From Bog-473 sp963756025 (GTDB lineage: Bacteria; Actinomycetota; Acidimicrobiia; Acidimicrobiales; RAAP-2), in the NCBI GenBank assembly GCA_963756025.1, contig CAVWMF010000001.1:62001-126000 (forward strand): a DNA stretch of 64,000 bases, written 5' to 3'. Positions 18,669 through 26,102 of the stretch are shown piece after piece. The notes under the pieces were generated by a model that made no database searches, had not been told where the DNA came from, and was given only the letters and a program-made list of their open reading frames with translations. Within the stretch, counting starts at the first letter, position 1, and each line of letters opens with the position of its first letter. A program made the translations under genes and the position numbers.

Positions 18669-18678
18669 ACACTAACTT
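18669..18678. promoter_or_regulatory. symmetric bidirectional -10 element ACACTAACTT
   Basis: Read leftwards this is TAGTGT (18674-18669), 7 bases before GTG 18661; read rightwards it is TAACTT (18673-18678), 8 bases before GTG 18687. Both fit TANNNT and they share the central TA. The whole divergent region is only 25 bases, so both transcripts must be leaderless and compete for one site. Confidence 0.65.
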
Positions 18679-18686
18679 GGATCCCC

Positions 18687-19310
18687 GTGATCTCCCTGGA
18701 GCCGATCGGCGTCGTGGTCGGCGGTCGCACTGCTCTCGAGGATGACGATTGGGGCGGGGTGGAGTCGATCATCCGCCTTGATGCTGATCGCTTTGCCCCC
18801 GATGTCGTGGCCGGTCTCGATGCCTTCTCGCACCTCTGCGTGGTGTTCCAATTCCATCTCGTCGACGAGGCCGACATCGTCAGTGGGGCGCGACATCCAC
18901 GGGGCAATCCCGACTGGCCGGAGGTTGGAATGTTCGCGCAGCGAGCGAAAATGCGGCCGAATCGACTCGGGGTGAGCAACTGTGCGCTCGTGGCGGTGGA
19001 TGTTCTCGACCTTCACGTGCGGGGGTTCGACGCGATCGATGGCACTCCGGTGCTCGACGTCAAGCCGTTCATGCGCGAGTTCGAGCCCGCCGAGAGCCGG
19101 CAGCCGACGTGGGCAACGGAGTTGATGCAGGGGTACTACTACGGTTCGTTGAGGGCCGCCCGCAGCCGCTCGAGCGACATCTCCTCGGTCTTGTGCTCGC
19201 CGCATTGGGCACAGTCGGCCGCATGGCGCCAGGATCGGATCATCCGGGTGCCGCCGAAATTGAGGTACACCGTGAACGTCTCGGAGTCAGCGGGAGCTTC
19301 CAGCTGGTAG
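18687..19310 (+). CDS. TsaA/TrmO-like protein (tRNA m6t6A methyltransferase family)
   Basis: A TrmO-type protein, a family that uses SAM to N6-methylate t6A37 in certain tRNAs. Seen are the N-terminal LEPIGVVVGG, the core GLDAFSHLCVVFQFH, HPRGNPDWPEVGMFAQRAKMRPNRLGVSNC, and the terminal VLDVKPFMREF. The natural protein should stop near 19140 (LMQGYYY), but the frame remains open to 19310, antisense to the next gene; a lost stop by indel is possible. GTG 18687 is leaderless after TAACTT. Many actinobacterial members are annotated only as SAM-dependent methyltransferase, so the tRNA role is by family. Confidence 0.8.
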   Translation: MISLEPIGVVVGGRTALEDDDWGGVESIIRLDADRFAPDVVAGLDAFSHLCVVFQFHLVDEADIVSGARHPRGNPDWPEVGMFAQRAKMRPNRLGVSNCALVAVDVLDLHVRGFDAIDGTPVLDVKPFMREFEPAESRQPTWATELMQGYYYGSLRAARSRSSDISSVLCSPHWAQSAAWRQDRIIRVPPKLRYTVNVSESAGASSW

Positions 19311-19456
19311 TAGGGCCGCCAACCGGTGGCGACGGGCTCCCCTCCCACTTCGGTGCCTTTCAGGATGCGCCTGAAGCGCATCCGGTCTGCATCGAAGACC
19401 CAGGTGCTGTTGCATGACTCGATCACCGTGGATGCGAGTTCACGTTCTGCTGTCAT
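19139..19456 (-). CDS. conserved hypothetical protein
   Basis: A 105-residue soluble protein from ATG 19456 (MTAERELASTVIESCNST). It has no signal peptide or membrane segment. It contains a Cys pair in CAQCGEH that could bind a metal, and a beta-rich middle (WRPYYQLEAPADSETFTVYL). I do not recognise the family and assign no function. Its end overlaps the open frame of the convergent TrmO-like gene. A CATACT box 6 bases upstream suggests a leaderless start. Confidence 0.6.
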   Translation of the reverse strand: MTAERELASTVIESCNSTWVFDADRMRFRRILKGTEVGGEPVATGWRPYYQLEAPADSETFTVYLNFGGTRMIRSWRHAADCAQCGEHKTEEMSLERLRAALNEP

Positions 19457-19462
19457 GGAGCC

Positions 19463-19468
19463 AGTATG
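19463..19468 (-). promoter_or_regulatory. -10-like box CATACT before the hypothetical gene
   Basis: On the minus strand CATACT ends 6 bases before ATG 19456. It differs from TANNNT only in the first base, and the same CANNNT-6-start arrangement recurs at three other genes here. Confidence 0.4.
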
Positions 19469-19546
19469 GCGGACGGGTCTGACCGGGGCCATAGCCTTAA
19501 CTGTGCCTCTTCTGGGGGATCCGTTACAGGTTCGTGACGTTCTCCA

Positions 19547-20308
19547 TCATGGGATTCCTCCGTCGACGCGTAGGACGGCCCCGGTGGTGTAGCTCGAGGC
19601 GTCGCTGGCGAAGTAGAGCGCCGCCCCGACGATCTCCTCGGGCTGACCACCCCGCTGCAGTGCGAAATTCGCCTTGGCCCCCTGCTCGAAGGCCGGGATG
19701 TCCCAGGCGGCGGTCACGTCGGTCATGAACGGGCCCGCCATGATGCAGTTGACGCGCACCCTGGGCCCGAAGGCGTGGGCGAAGCCGACCGTGAGGGCAT
19801 TCAGGCCGGCCTTGGCGGCGTCGTAGGGCAGCATGCCCGGGGCCGGTCGGATGGAGCCGGTGCTCGAGATATTGATGATGGATCCACCGTCGGGACCGCT
19901 CGCCATGCGTGAGCCGACCAGCGTGGTCAGCCGGAAGGGCCCTTTCAGGTTGAGGTCGACCACCTTGTCCCACATGGTCTCACTGACGGCGGGGAGCGAG
20001 TCGTAGAGCAACGACATTCCGGCGTTGTTGACGAGCACGTCCACGCGGCCGAAGGCGTCGTAGGACTGCTCGACCAGGGCATCGAGCTCGTCCCAGTGCC
20101 CGACATGACAGGAAATGGCCAGAGCGCGCCTCCCCTTGGCCTCTACTTCCCGGACCACCGCCTGGCAGTTCTCGAGCTTGCGGCTGGCCACGATGACATC
20201 TGCTCCCGCCCCGGCGAAGCCCAGCGCCATCGCCCGGCCCAGGCCACGACTCCCCCCGGTGACGAGCGCCACCTTTCCCGCCAGGGCACCCGTGCCGTCG
20301 CTCGTCAT
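19547..20308 (-). CDS. short-chain dehydrogenase/reductase
   Basis: A 253-residue classical SDR using NAD(P)H. The cofactor motif is TGGSRGLG, the NNAG motif is present (LVNNAGMSL), and the catalytic triad is Ser in NISSTGS, then Tyr and Lys in YDAAKAG. The family C-terminus AVLRVDGGIP is intact. ATG 20308 follows a TAGCTT box by 7 bases, a leaderless arrangement. Substrate unknown; related enzymes act on 3-oxoacyl thioesters, sugars or steroids. Confidence 0.88.
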   Translation of the reverse strand: MTSDGTGALAGKVALVTGGSRGLGRAMALGFAGAGADVIVASRKLENCQAVVREVEAKGRRALAISCHVGHWDELDALVEQSYDAFGRVDVLVNNAGMSLLYDSLPAVSETMWDKVVDLNLKGPFRLTTLVGSRMASGPDGGSIINISSTGSIRPAPGMLPYDAAKAGLNALTVGFAHAFGPRVRVNCIMAGPFMTDVTAAWDIPAFEQGAKANFALQRGGQPEEIVGAALYFASDASSYTTGAVLRVDGGIP

Positions 20309-20315
20309 GCGGGGC

Positions 20316-20321
20316 AAGCTA
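20316..20321 (-). promoter_or_regulatory. -10 box TAGCTT, overlapping the stop codon of the upstream gene
   Basis: On the minus strand TAGCTT ends 7 bases before ATG 20308. Its first three bases are also the TAG stop of the peptidase gene at 20319-20321. Confidence 0.55.
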
Positions 20322-22148
20322 CCGGAGCAGCTCCGCCACCGCATGTGTCACCGCTTTGGCCATGGGGATGTGGAGGAATTCGTTGGGGCCGTGCGCATTG
20401 GAGTGCGGTCCGAGCACGCCGGTTGCCACGAATTGCGTGCGGGGAAAGCTCCGCTTGAGATCGGCCAGGAAGGGGATCGTGCCCCCTTCGCCGTGGAAGC
20501 CGACAGGCTGGCCGAAGGCTACCTGCGACGCGCGTTCGAGCGCGTCGGTGTTCTTCCGGTCGAGGGGAGGGGCGAGCCACCCGTCGGCCACGCCTTCGAG
20601 ATCGATGGTGATGTGCGCACCCTCGTCGGTGGTGATCGCCGAGATCAACGCGTCCGCCGCCCCTTGTGCGTCCACGTCAGGGGGAAGCCGGAGCGAGATC
20701 TTCGCGGTGGTGAACGGTCGCAGCACGTTGCCTCCGTCACGTACGGCCGGTACCCCGTCCATGCCCGTCACTTCGAGTGCGGCCGCCCAGGCTTTGGCAA
20801 TGAGCCGATCAGCCGCTGTCTCCCCGAGAAGCCGGAGCCCGTCGACGGTGGGCAGGGAGATGTCGCCGAACTCTTGCGCGGCCGCGCCGAGGCAGGCCCG
20901 CAGGTCGGCGGGGACGCCCTTCCCCAGCAGCTCGGGCAGCAGGATGGCGCCTGTCGACTCGTCCTCGATGCGCGAAAGGATCTTGCGCAGGATGCGGAAG
21001 GAGGATGGCACCACGCCACCACCCATGCCGCTGTGGATCCCTTCGGTGAGCACGTCCACGCGCACGCTGGCGACCAGATTGCCCCGGAGGGAGGACGTCA
21101 GCCACAGCCGGTCGTAGCTCATGCAGCCTGAATCGAGGCAGATCACCAGGGAGGGCGTGCCGATCCGCTCGCGCAGGTGCTCGACATACGCCGAGAGGTC
21201 GGGGCTCCCGCTCTCCTCACTGGCCTCGATGAGGATGATCACGCGCCCGCGCCCCCCGTCGGCCGCCAACAAGGCGGTGACGGCCGCGAACAAGGCATAG
21301 CCGTCGTCCGCCGTGCCGCGCCCGTAGAGGAGATCGCCCTCGCGGACCGGCTCGAACGCCGAGAGTCCTGGTCGCCAGTCACCCAACGGGGGCTGCTTGT
21401 CCATGTGCCCGTAGATCAGGACGGGATCGCCCGTGCCGCCGTTCTCCACCAGCAGGACCGGCGTGCGACCGGGTAACTGCACGATCTCGGTCTGCAGGCT
21501 CCCGTCCTGCTCCTTGGTCCACTGTTGGAGGAGGTCGGCGGCCTCATTGATGGCGCCCCGGTCCTCCCAGTCCGCGTCAAAGGCCGGGGAGAGGCACTTG
21601 ATGCGGGTGTACTCGGCCAGGGTGGGGAGGATCCGCTCTTCCCAGGCCGCGTCGATGGAGGCGCGACCGTCGGTCATCCGCGCTGCCGGCGATTGTGTCA
21701 ACGCGGCGAGTCGGTCCAGCGTCTTGGACATGCCGTCAGCCGTGATCGAGGGCAGCTTGCTGCGACGGAGCAACTTTTCCTGCTTGTCCTCGGAGATGTC
21801 CCAGCTCTCCCGGACCAGGGTTCCCCCGTCGGCCGGCTCGAACTCGTAGCGCCAGATACGCCCGCCGAGATAGCGCCCGAGAAATCCCGACAGCACCGTC
21901 TTCCAGGCGATGCGACGGTCTTGTTCGAACTCGATCACCGTGTTCGACATCGAGTAGCGCACGCCGGCCTTCATGGACATGCCGAATGTGGCACCCAGGG
22001 CGAGATTTCGGGGTGCACCCGCCTTGAGCTGGACCACCGACCCGGAGCCGTCGATCTCGGGGTGGCGGCTTGCATCCGCCACGATCGCGAAGAGGTCGGC
22101 GGCCGGTGCGGCGATGACCCGTTCAACACTGACAATGTTTCCGTCCAC
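20319..22148 (-). CDS. SRPBCC domain protein joined in frame to an M20 family peptidase
   Basis: One frame of about 609 residues covers two domains. Residues 1 to about 155 are a polyketide-cyclase/START-like SRPBCC fold (ERVIAAPAADLFAIVADASRHPEIDG). From Met 21677 (MTDGRASIDAAWEE) it is an M20 dipeptidase: metal ligands in YGHMDKQPP, GTADDGYALF and EASEESGSPDL, and the terminal His in HGPNEFLHIP. No stop separates the two, and only a few residues link them, so either this is a real fusion or an indel has removed the SRPBCC stop. GTG 22148, 6 bases after AGAGAGG, is the chosen start; the frame is open beyond it. Confidence 0.75.
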   Translation of the reverse strand: MDGNIVSVERVIAAPAADLFAIVADASRHPEIDGSGSVVQLKAGAPRNLALGATFGMSMKAGVRYSMSNTVIEFEQDRRIAWKTVLSGFLGRYLGGRIWRYEFEPADGGTLVRESWDISEDKQEKLLRRSKLPSITADGMSKTLDRLAALTQSPAARMTDGRASIDAAWEERILPTLAEYTRIKCLSPAFDADWEDRGAINEAADLLQQWTKEQDGSLQTEIVQLPGRTPVLLVENGGTGDPVLIYGHMDKQPPLGDWRPGLSAFEPVREGDLLYGRGTADDGYALFAAVTALLAADGGRGRVIILIEASEESGSPDLSAYVEHLRERIGTPSLVICLDSGCMSYDRLWLTSSLRGNLVASVRVDVLTEGIHSGMGGGVVPSSFRILRKILSRIEDESTGAILLPELLGKGVPADLRACLGAAAQEFGDISLPTVDGLRLLGETAADRLIAKAWAAALEVTGMDGVPAVRDGGNVLRPFTTAKISLRLPPDVDAQGAADALISAITTDEGAHITIDLEGVADGWLAPPLDRKNTDALERASQVAFGQPVGFHGEGGTIPFLADLKRSFPRTQFVATGVLGPHSNAHGPNEFLHIPMAKAVTHAVAELLR

Positions 22149-22298
22149 GACGTACCTCTCTGCGTGTAATCCGGCCTCCTTACTATCACTCACTCCTGCG
22201 ACGAGGCACTCCTGCGACGGGGCACTCCTGCCACGAGGGCCTGCGCATGCCCGTACAGTGCAACCCGACGCCATGAACGACTTCACGGAGATCTGCAC

Positions 22299-22661
22299 GT
22301 GACCGATACGGACGAACTCTCGATCTACTACAACCCGCGCTGCTCCAAGTGCCGCACGGCGCAGGGGCTCCTGACCGAGCGTGGTCTTGACGCGCACGTC
22401 GTCGAGTACCTCAAGGAGGCGCCCACGGTGCCGCAGCTCGAAGAGCTGATGGGGCAACTCGGCCTGACCGACCCACGCGCCATGATGCGAACGGGCGAAG
22501 CCGTCTATGCGGAGTTGGGCCTGGCCGATCAGTCGGGGCCGGCGCTACTCGGGGCCATCGCCGCCCACCCCATCCTTTTGGAGCGACCCATCGTGGTGCG
22601 CAATGGCCGCGCGGTCATCGCTCGGCCGCCCGAGCGCCTTCTCGAGCTTCTTGAGCCCTGA
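22299..22661 (+). CDS. arsenate reductase family protein (ArsC/Spx type)
   Basis: A 120-residue thioredoxin-fold protein of the ArsC/Spx superfamily. The catalytic Cys lies in YYNPRCSKCRTAQGLL; the extra Cys three residues on gives a CxxC unlike E. coli ArsC. Also seen are the family's VEYLKEAPT and the Arg in ERPIVVRNGRAVI. Known members reduce arsenate with glutathione and glutaredoxin; in an actinobacterium another thiol would serve, and the role in arsenate reduction is not proved. GTG 22299 follows GGAG by 8 bases. No other ars gene is near. Confidence 0.82.
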   Translation: MTDTDELSIYYNPRCSKCRTAQGLLTERGLDAHVVEYLKEAPTVPQLEELMGQLGLTDPRAMMRTGEAVYAELGLADQSGPALLGAIAAHPILLERPIVVRNGRAVIARPPERLLELLEP

Positions 22662-22688
22662 AAAGCCCGTCTATTCGTGGACGGCGAC

Positions 22689-23066
22689 CTATTCCATGAC
22701 GGCGAATTGAGCCAGGTCGCTCAGCTGCACCCATTCCAGGGTCGAGGCGTGCGTCGAGGCCAGGACCACGGGCGGGGCCATTCCCGCTTCGAACGCTTCT
22801 TGCCAACGACTGGCGCAGAGGCACCACTGGTCGCCCGGCACCAATCCGTCGAAGCCGTGTTCAGGATGCGGGGTCGAAAGGTCGTTGCCGACGGAGGCCG
22901 AGAAAGCGAGGAACTCCTCGCTGGCGCGGATGCACACCGTGTGGACCCCGAGGTCCTGCGCACCGGTATTGCAACAGCCGTCACGGAAAAATCCGGTGAG
23001 GGGGTTGTAGTTGCAGGGTTGGAGGTCGCCTCCGAGAACGTTCTGAGCCATTCCCCATTTCATCAC
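22689..23066 (-). CDS. DUF2237 family protein
   Basis: A 125-residue Cys-rich soluble protein of the DUF2237 family, whose function is unknown. Family landmarks are NVLGGDLQPCNYNPLTGFFR, DGCCNTG, GNDLSTP and PGDQWCLCASRWQEAFEAG. The several conserved Cys residues suggest metal binding or redox chemistry. It converges with the arsC-like gene, whose stop is 27 bases away, and follows the nitroreductase gene on the same strand by 48 bases, so the two are probably cotranscribed. Confidence 0.8.
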   Translation of the reverse strand: MMKWGMAQNVLGGDLQPCNYNPLTGFFRDGCCNTGAQDLGVHTVCIRASEEFLAFSASVGNDLSTPHPEHGFDGLVPGDQWCLCASRWQEAFEAGMAPPVVLASTHASTLEWVQLSDLAQFAVME

Positions 23067-23114
23067 GCGTGGAGAAGAGCGGCCCGCGCCACGGCCAGCC
23101 CGGGCCGCCGGGCG

Positions 23115-23828
23115 TCAGCTGCCGTCGAAGGGGCGGCCTTCGTAGCGATCGACCCAGGTGAACTCCTCGACGGGAAGCCGCCGCAGCCGGCGTGCCGGAG
23201 CGACGGGGCGGCCCAACACGACGAGGGCGGCCACGGCGCAGGTCTCGGGGATGGAGAAGAGCTCGCGCACGTCGTTCTCCCGCCGGATGGGCATGGTGGT
23301 GATGACGCCGCCCAGACCTTCGGCGCGGGCCGCCAACATGAGGTTCCAGGCGAAGGGGTAGATGGAAGCGCCACCGGCCAGTGTGTAGCGGTCGTGGTCG
23401 CGATCGACGGCGGCCAGGGCGGTCAGGTCAGCCAGCAACAACAAGAGGGCGGGCGCCTTGTCGAGGGTCTCGGCCAGGCCGGGTGTCGCTCCGGACGCCG
23501 CATGAGCCGCTGCGGCTGCGGCAAACTCGTGCGCCTTGCCGGCAGCGGCGGTCTCGGCCGACCGATCGGTGATCGGGGCCCAGGGGACCAAGCCGGCACT
23601 GTGGATGGCCAGGTACTCGTACCAGCCGGTCAGGTACAGGTCACGCAGGGAGCGACGGGCTGCCGGGTTCTTGACGACGATCACCCGCCAACCCTGGCGA
23701 TTGCCGCCACTGGGAGCGAAGCGGGCCGTATCGAGCACCCGATGCAGGACGTCATCGTCAATGGGCTCGGGGAGGAACTCGCGTACCGCACCCGTGCTCC
23801 GCAGCGTCTCGATCAGACTCAGGTCCAT
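23115..23828 (-). CDS. nitroreductase family flavoprotein
   Basis: A 237-residue FMN-dependent nitroreductase-fold protein. The N-terminal ETLRSTGAVREFLPEPI carries the FMN-phosphate Arg, followed by ARFAPSGGNRQGWRVIVV, and the C-terminal glycine motif region is AEGLGGVITTMPI. The second of two close ATG codons (23828, MDLSLIETLR) is chosen because a TACCGT box ends 7 bases before it, while the first lies directly on the box. It reduces nitro groups, quinones or enones in known relatives; substrate unknown here. Confidence 0.85.
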   Translation of the reverse strand: MDLSLIETLRSTGAVREFLPEPIDDDVLHRVLDTARFAPSGGNRQGWRVIVVKNPAARRSLRDLYLTGWYEYLAIHSAGLVPWAPITDRSAETAAAGKAHEFAAAAAAHAASGATPGLAETLDKAPALLLLLADLTALAAVDRDHDRYTLAGGASIYPFAWNLMLAARAEGLGGVITTMPIRRENDVRELFSIPETCAVAALVVLGRPVAPARRLRRLPVEEFTWVDRYEGRPFDGS

Positions 23829-23835
23829 CGCCATG

Positions 23836-23841
23836 ACGGTA
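23836..23841 (-). promoter_or_regulatory. -10 box TACCGT, leaderless start of the nitroreductase gene
   Basis: Minus-strand TACCGT ends 7 bases before ATG 23828 and overlaps nothing else. The spacing decides between the two possible ATG starts. Confidence 0.5.
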
Positions 23842-23923
23842 GCGGGCGGAGTCACCCCCGGCACGGGTCACCCCGCACGGGCCACCCTCGACAGAGGGCC
23901 CCGCCGCACGCCACTGTGGTGGG

Positions 23924-24973
23924 ATGACCGCGCACCACCGTCTGCGAGACCTGAGCCGGTTCCCCCTCGTCATCTCCCCCATGGCGGGCGGACCCAGCAC
24001 GCCGGCGCTGGTGGTGGCGGCGGCCGAAGCGGGTGCGGTGGGGTTCCTCGCGGCCGGTTACAAGTCCGCAGCCGAGATACGGGCCGAGATCGCCGCCGTC
24101 CGCAGCGCGACCCCGGCCGCGTTCGGGGTGAACGTGTTCGTTCCCGGTGACCCCACGCTGCACCCCGGCGCGCTGGCGGACTACGCCCGCTCGCTGGAGG
24201 ACGAGGCCGCCGCACTGGGGGCGACGCTCGGCGAGCCACGTTGGGACGACGACGACTACGGCGCAAAGCTCAATGTGCTCCTCGACGCACCGCCCGCACT
24301 CGTCAGTTTCACTTTCGGCTGTCCCGCCAGTGACGTGGTGCGTGCGCTGCAGGAGAAGGGCTCCCTGGTCATCGTGACGGTGACCACTCCGGAGGAAGCC
24401 GTACTGGCGCGGCGGGCCGAGGTCGACGCCCTCTGCCTGCAGGGAATGGAGGCGGGCGCACACCGGGGCAGCTTCGCCAACGACGACAGCCCGGGGCAGG
24501 ATCTCCCGCTCGCGGCGCTGCTCGCAGAGGCGCGGAGCCACGACGACGTCCCCCTCATCGCCGCCGGAGGCATCGCCGGTCCCGAAGGTGTGGCGGCGAT
24601 ATTGGCGGCCGGGGCCACGCAGGTGCAGCTGGGGACCGCGTTCCTGCGGTGCACCGAGAGCGGCGCCCATCCCCTCTACAAGGCGGCCCTCGTCGATCCC
24701 CACTTCACGTCGACGGCCCTCACCCGCGCCTTCAGCGGCCGCCGTGCCCGCAGCCTCCTCAACGGGTTCGTGCGGGCCCACGACAATGCGCCTGCCGCCT
24801 ACCCGGAGATCAACCACCTCACCCGACCGCTGCGCGCCGCTGCCTCGGCGGCGGGCGATCCGGAGCACATGAGTCTCTATGCAGGCGAGGGCTTCCGCCG
24901 GGCGGAGGAACGATCGGCCGGTGAGATCATCGAGCAACTCGTGGCCGGTCTCGGGAGGTCCCCCCGGTCGTAG
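23924..24973 (+). CDS. nitronate monooxygenase family protein
   Basis: A 349-residue FMN-binding TIM barrel of the 2-nitropropane dioxygenase family. Seen: the N-terminal PLVISPMAGGPSTPALV, FGVNVFVP, the FMN-phosphate segment IAAGGIAGPEGVAAIL and AGATQVQLGTAFLRC, and the C-terminal TRAFSGRRAR. Known members oxidise nitronates or reduce enoyl substrates. It diverges from the nitroreductase gene, so both could handle nitro compounds, though that is inference. A second, separate member of the family is at 45043-46008. Confidence 0.87.
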   Translation: MTAHHRLRDLSRFPLVISPMAGGPSTPALVVAAAEAGAVGFLAAGYKSAAEIRAEIAAVRSATPAAFGVNVFVPGDPTLHPGALADYARSLEDEAAALGATLGEPRWDDDDYGAKLNVLLDAPPALVSFTFGCPASDVVRALQEKGSLVIVTVTTPEEAVLARRAEVDALCLQGMEAGAHRGSFANDDSPGQDLPLAALLAEARSHDDVPLIAAGGIAGPEGVAAILAAGATQVQLGTAFLRCTESGAHPLYKAALVDPHFTSTALTRAFSGRRARSLLNGFVRAHDNAPAAYPEINHLTRPLRAAASAAGDPEHMSLYAGEGFRRAEERSAGEIIEQLVAGLGRSPRS

Positions 24974-24976
24974 TGT
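24971..24976 (+). promoter_or_regulatory. -10 box TAGTGT at the end of the nitronate monooxygenase gene
   Basis: TAGTGT overlaps the TAG stop of the preceding gene and ends 8 bases before GTG 24985, the first codon of a short reading frame. It fits the leaderless pattern seen elsewhere in the window. Confidence 0.45.
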
Positions 24977-24984
24977 GGGGACCC

Positions 24985-25020
24985 GTGCACATGATCTCGC
25001 CGATGGCCGGGCCGCGGTGA
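24985..25020 (+). CDS. putative 11-residue leader peptide
   Basis: GTG 24985, placed 8 bases after TAGTGT, opens an 11-codon frame (MHMISPMAGPR) whose TGA at 25018-25020 overlaps the GTG start of the next gene (GTGA). If the transcript is leaderless, ribosomes would enter on this frame and pass to the next by termination-reinitiation. It could equally be a chance frame. No run of a single amino acid suggests attenuation. Confidence 0.35.
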   Translation: MHMISPMAGPR

Positions 25021-25505
25021 CCTCACGGCGCGATGTCGACACGTTCGAGTTCACTCCTCCGGGGACCGACCGCGTGGCCGGCTATCTGCATCACCTGACC
25101 GAGGCCGGACAGGGCTGGATCAACCTCCTCCCAGGGGTGCAGCTCGATGACGACGAGCAGCAGACGGTGCCCGCCGGTCTCTTCAGCCTGTTCAGCCCCC
25201 GCCAACCCCCGGTCACCATGTGCACCCTGATGCCGGCCCGGCCGACGCGGCGGGCCTTCGACGGGGTGACCGTGGGCGTCCTGCACCCGACGGGCGGCAA
25301 GGCGGTGGCCCGCCTGGCGGAGGCCGGGGTCGCCCTGCCGGCGGAATGGCTCGTCCGCCAGGACCATCCCCGCCGTGGTCTGGTCCTGCTGACCAGGCAC
25401 GGCACACCCGAGACCGAGGTCATTTCGTGGGCCATCCGGGCCGGTACGGCGCTCTGCCGCAAGCAGATGACAGGGGAGTGGCAGGCGGTGGTCTACCTGC
25501 CGTAG
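25017..25505 (+). CDS. conserved hypothetical protein
   Basis: A 162-residue soluble protein (MTSRRDVDTFEFTPPGTDRV) that I do not recognise. It has no signal peptide or membrane helix. A proline-turn-rich middle (PRQPPVTMCTLMPARPTRRA) is followed by a mixed alpha/beta C-terminal half ending in QMTGEWQAVVYLP. GTG 25017 is chosen because it overlaps the stop of the short leader frame; the frame is open upstream inside the preceding gene. It lies 96 bases before the MarR-MFS pair, and no function is assigned. Confidence 0.6.
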   Translation: MTSRRDVDTFEFTPPGTDRVAGYLHHLTEAGQGWINLLPGVQLDDDEQQTVPAGLFSLFSPRQPPVTMCTLMPARPTRRAFDGVTVGVLHPTGGKAVARLAEAGVALPAEWLVRQDHPRRGLVLLTRHGTPETEVISWAIRAGTALCRKQMTGEWQAVVYLP

Positions 25506-25589
25506 CGACCGGCTGCCCGGTGCCGCCGAGTGCCGCCCGGTGCCCCCGAGCGGTGTCGCCAGCCGGCGCCGGAAAGCCGGGTCCGGGGG

Positions 25590-25595
25590 TAGGCT
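25590..25595 (+). promoter_or_regulatory. -10 box TAGGCT, leaderless start of the marR gene
   Basis: TAGGCT ends 6 bases before GTG 25602 with no ribosome binding site between, the clearest leaderless arrangement in this part of the window. Confidence 0.6.
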
Positions 25596-25617
25596 AGTTA
25601 TGTGCCGAAAGTAACTA
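25595..25617 (+). promoter_or_regulatory. candidate MarR operator, inverted repeat over the start codon
   Basis: The arms TAGTTA (25595-25600) and TAACTA (25612-25617) are perfect inverted repeats 11 bases apart. They touch the -10 box and span the GTG start of the marR gene. MarR proteins usually bind such palindromes in their own promoters, so autorepression of marR and the MFS gene is likely. The assignment is inferred from position and symmetry. Confidence 0.5.
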
Positions 25618-26102
25618 CTTTGCGTCGCTCCGCACCACCCAAGGGATCGGTGGACCAGATCCAGGCCGCCTTTCAGATCGTGGTCGGGTCCGTGACCCAG
25701 ATCCGCGCCCACGAGCGGCTCCTCGAGGCGGCGGGCGTGCGGCTGGACCGCGCCGGGTCGGCGCTCCTCTACAAACTGCATGTCTACGGGGACTCGCTCC
25801 GTGTCACGGATCTGGCCGACCTGCTCGGCGTCGACGCGCCGACCGTCACCCGCAAGATCCAACAGCTCGAACGCGAGCAGCTCGTCTCGCGCCGTCCTGA
25901 TCCCGACGACGGTCGGGCCAGCCGGATCATGTTGACCCGGGCCGGCCGGCGGACCATCGAGCGGGTCCTCGATGCCCGGCGCGAGTGGTACGACCACCTG
26001 GTCGAGGACTGGGACGACGCCGACCTCGCCACCTTCGCGTCCCTGCTCGGTCGGTTCGCCGCATCCCTCGAACGCGACGTCGAGGACACCCGTGACAGCT
26101 GA
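25602..26102 (+). CDS. MarR family transcriptional regulator
   Basis: A 166-residue winged-helix regulator. The helix-turn-helix and wing are seen as SLRVTDLADLLGVDAPTVTRKIQQLEREQLVSRRPDPDDGRASRIMLT, followed by the dimerisation helices. It probably represses itself and the MFS exporter gene that overlaps its end by 11 bases, and is relieved by a ligand exported by that pump, as in MarR or EmrR systems. A palindrome over its start codon is the likely operator. Ligand unknown. Confidence 0.9.
   Translation: MPKVTTLRRSAPPKGSVDQIQAAFQIVVGSVTQIRAHERLLEAAGVRLDRAGSALLYKLHVYGDSLRVTDLADLLGVDAPTVTRKIQQLEREQLVSRRPDPDDGRASRIMLTRAGRRTIERVLDARREWYDHLVEDWDDADLATFASLLGRFAASLERDVEDTRDS

Noticed and set aside
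22662..22688. Hairpin CCGTC/GACGG between the convergent arsC-like and DUF2237 genes as a terminator
   Set aside because: A 5-bp stem with an 8-base loop and no U-run is too weak to call.
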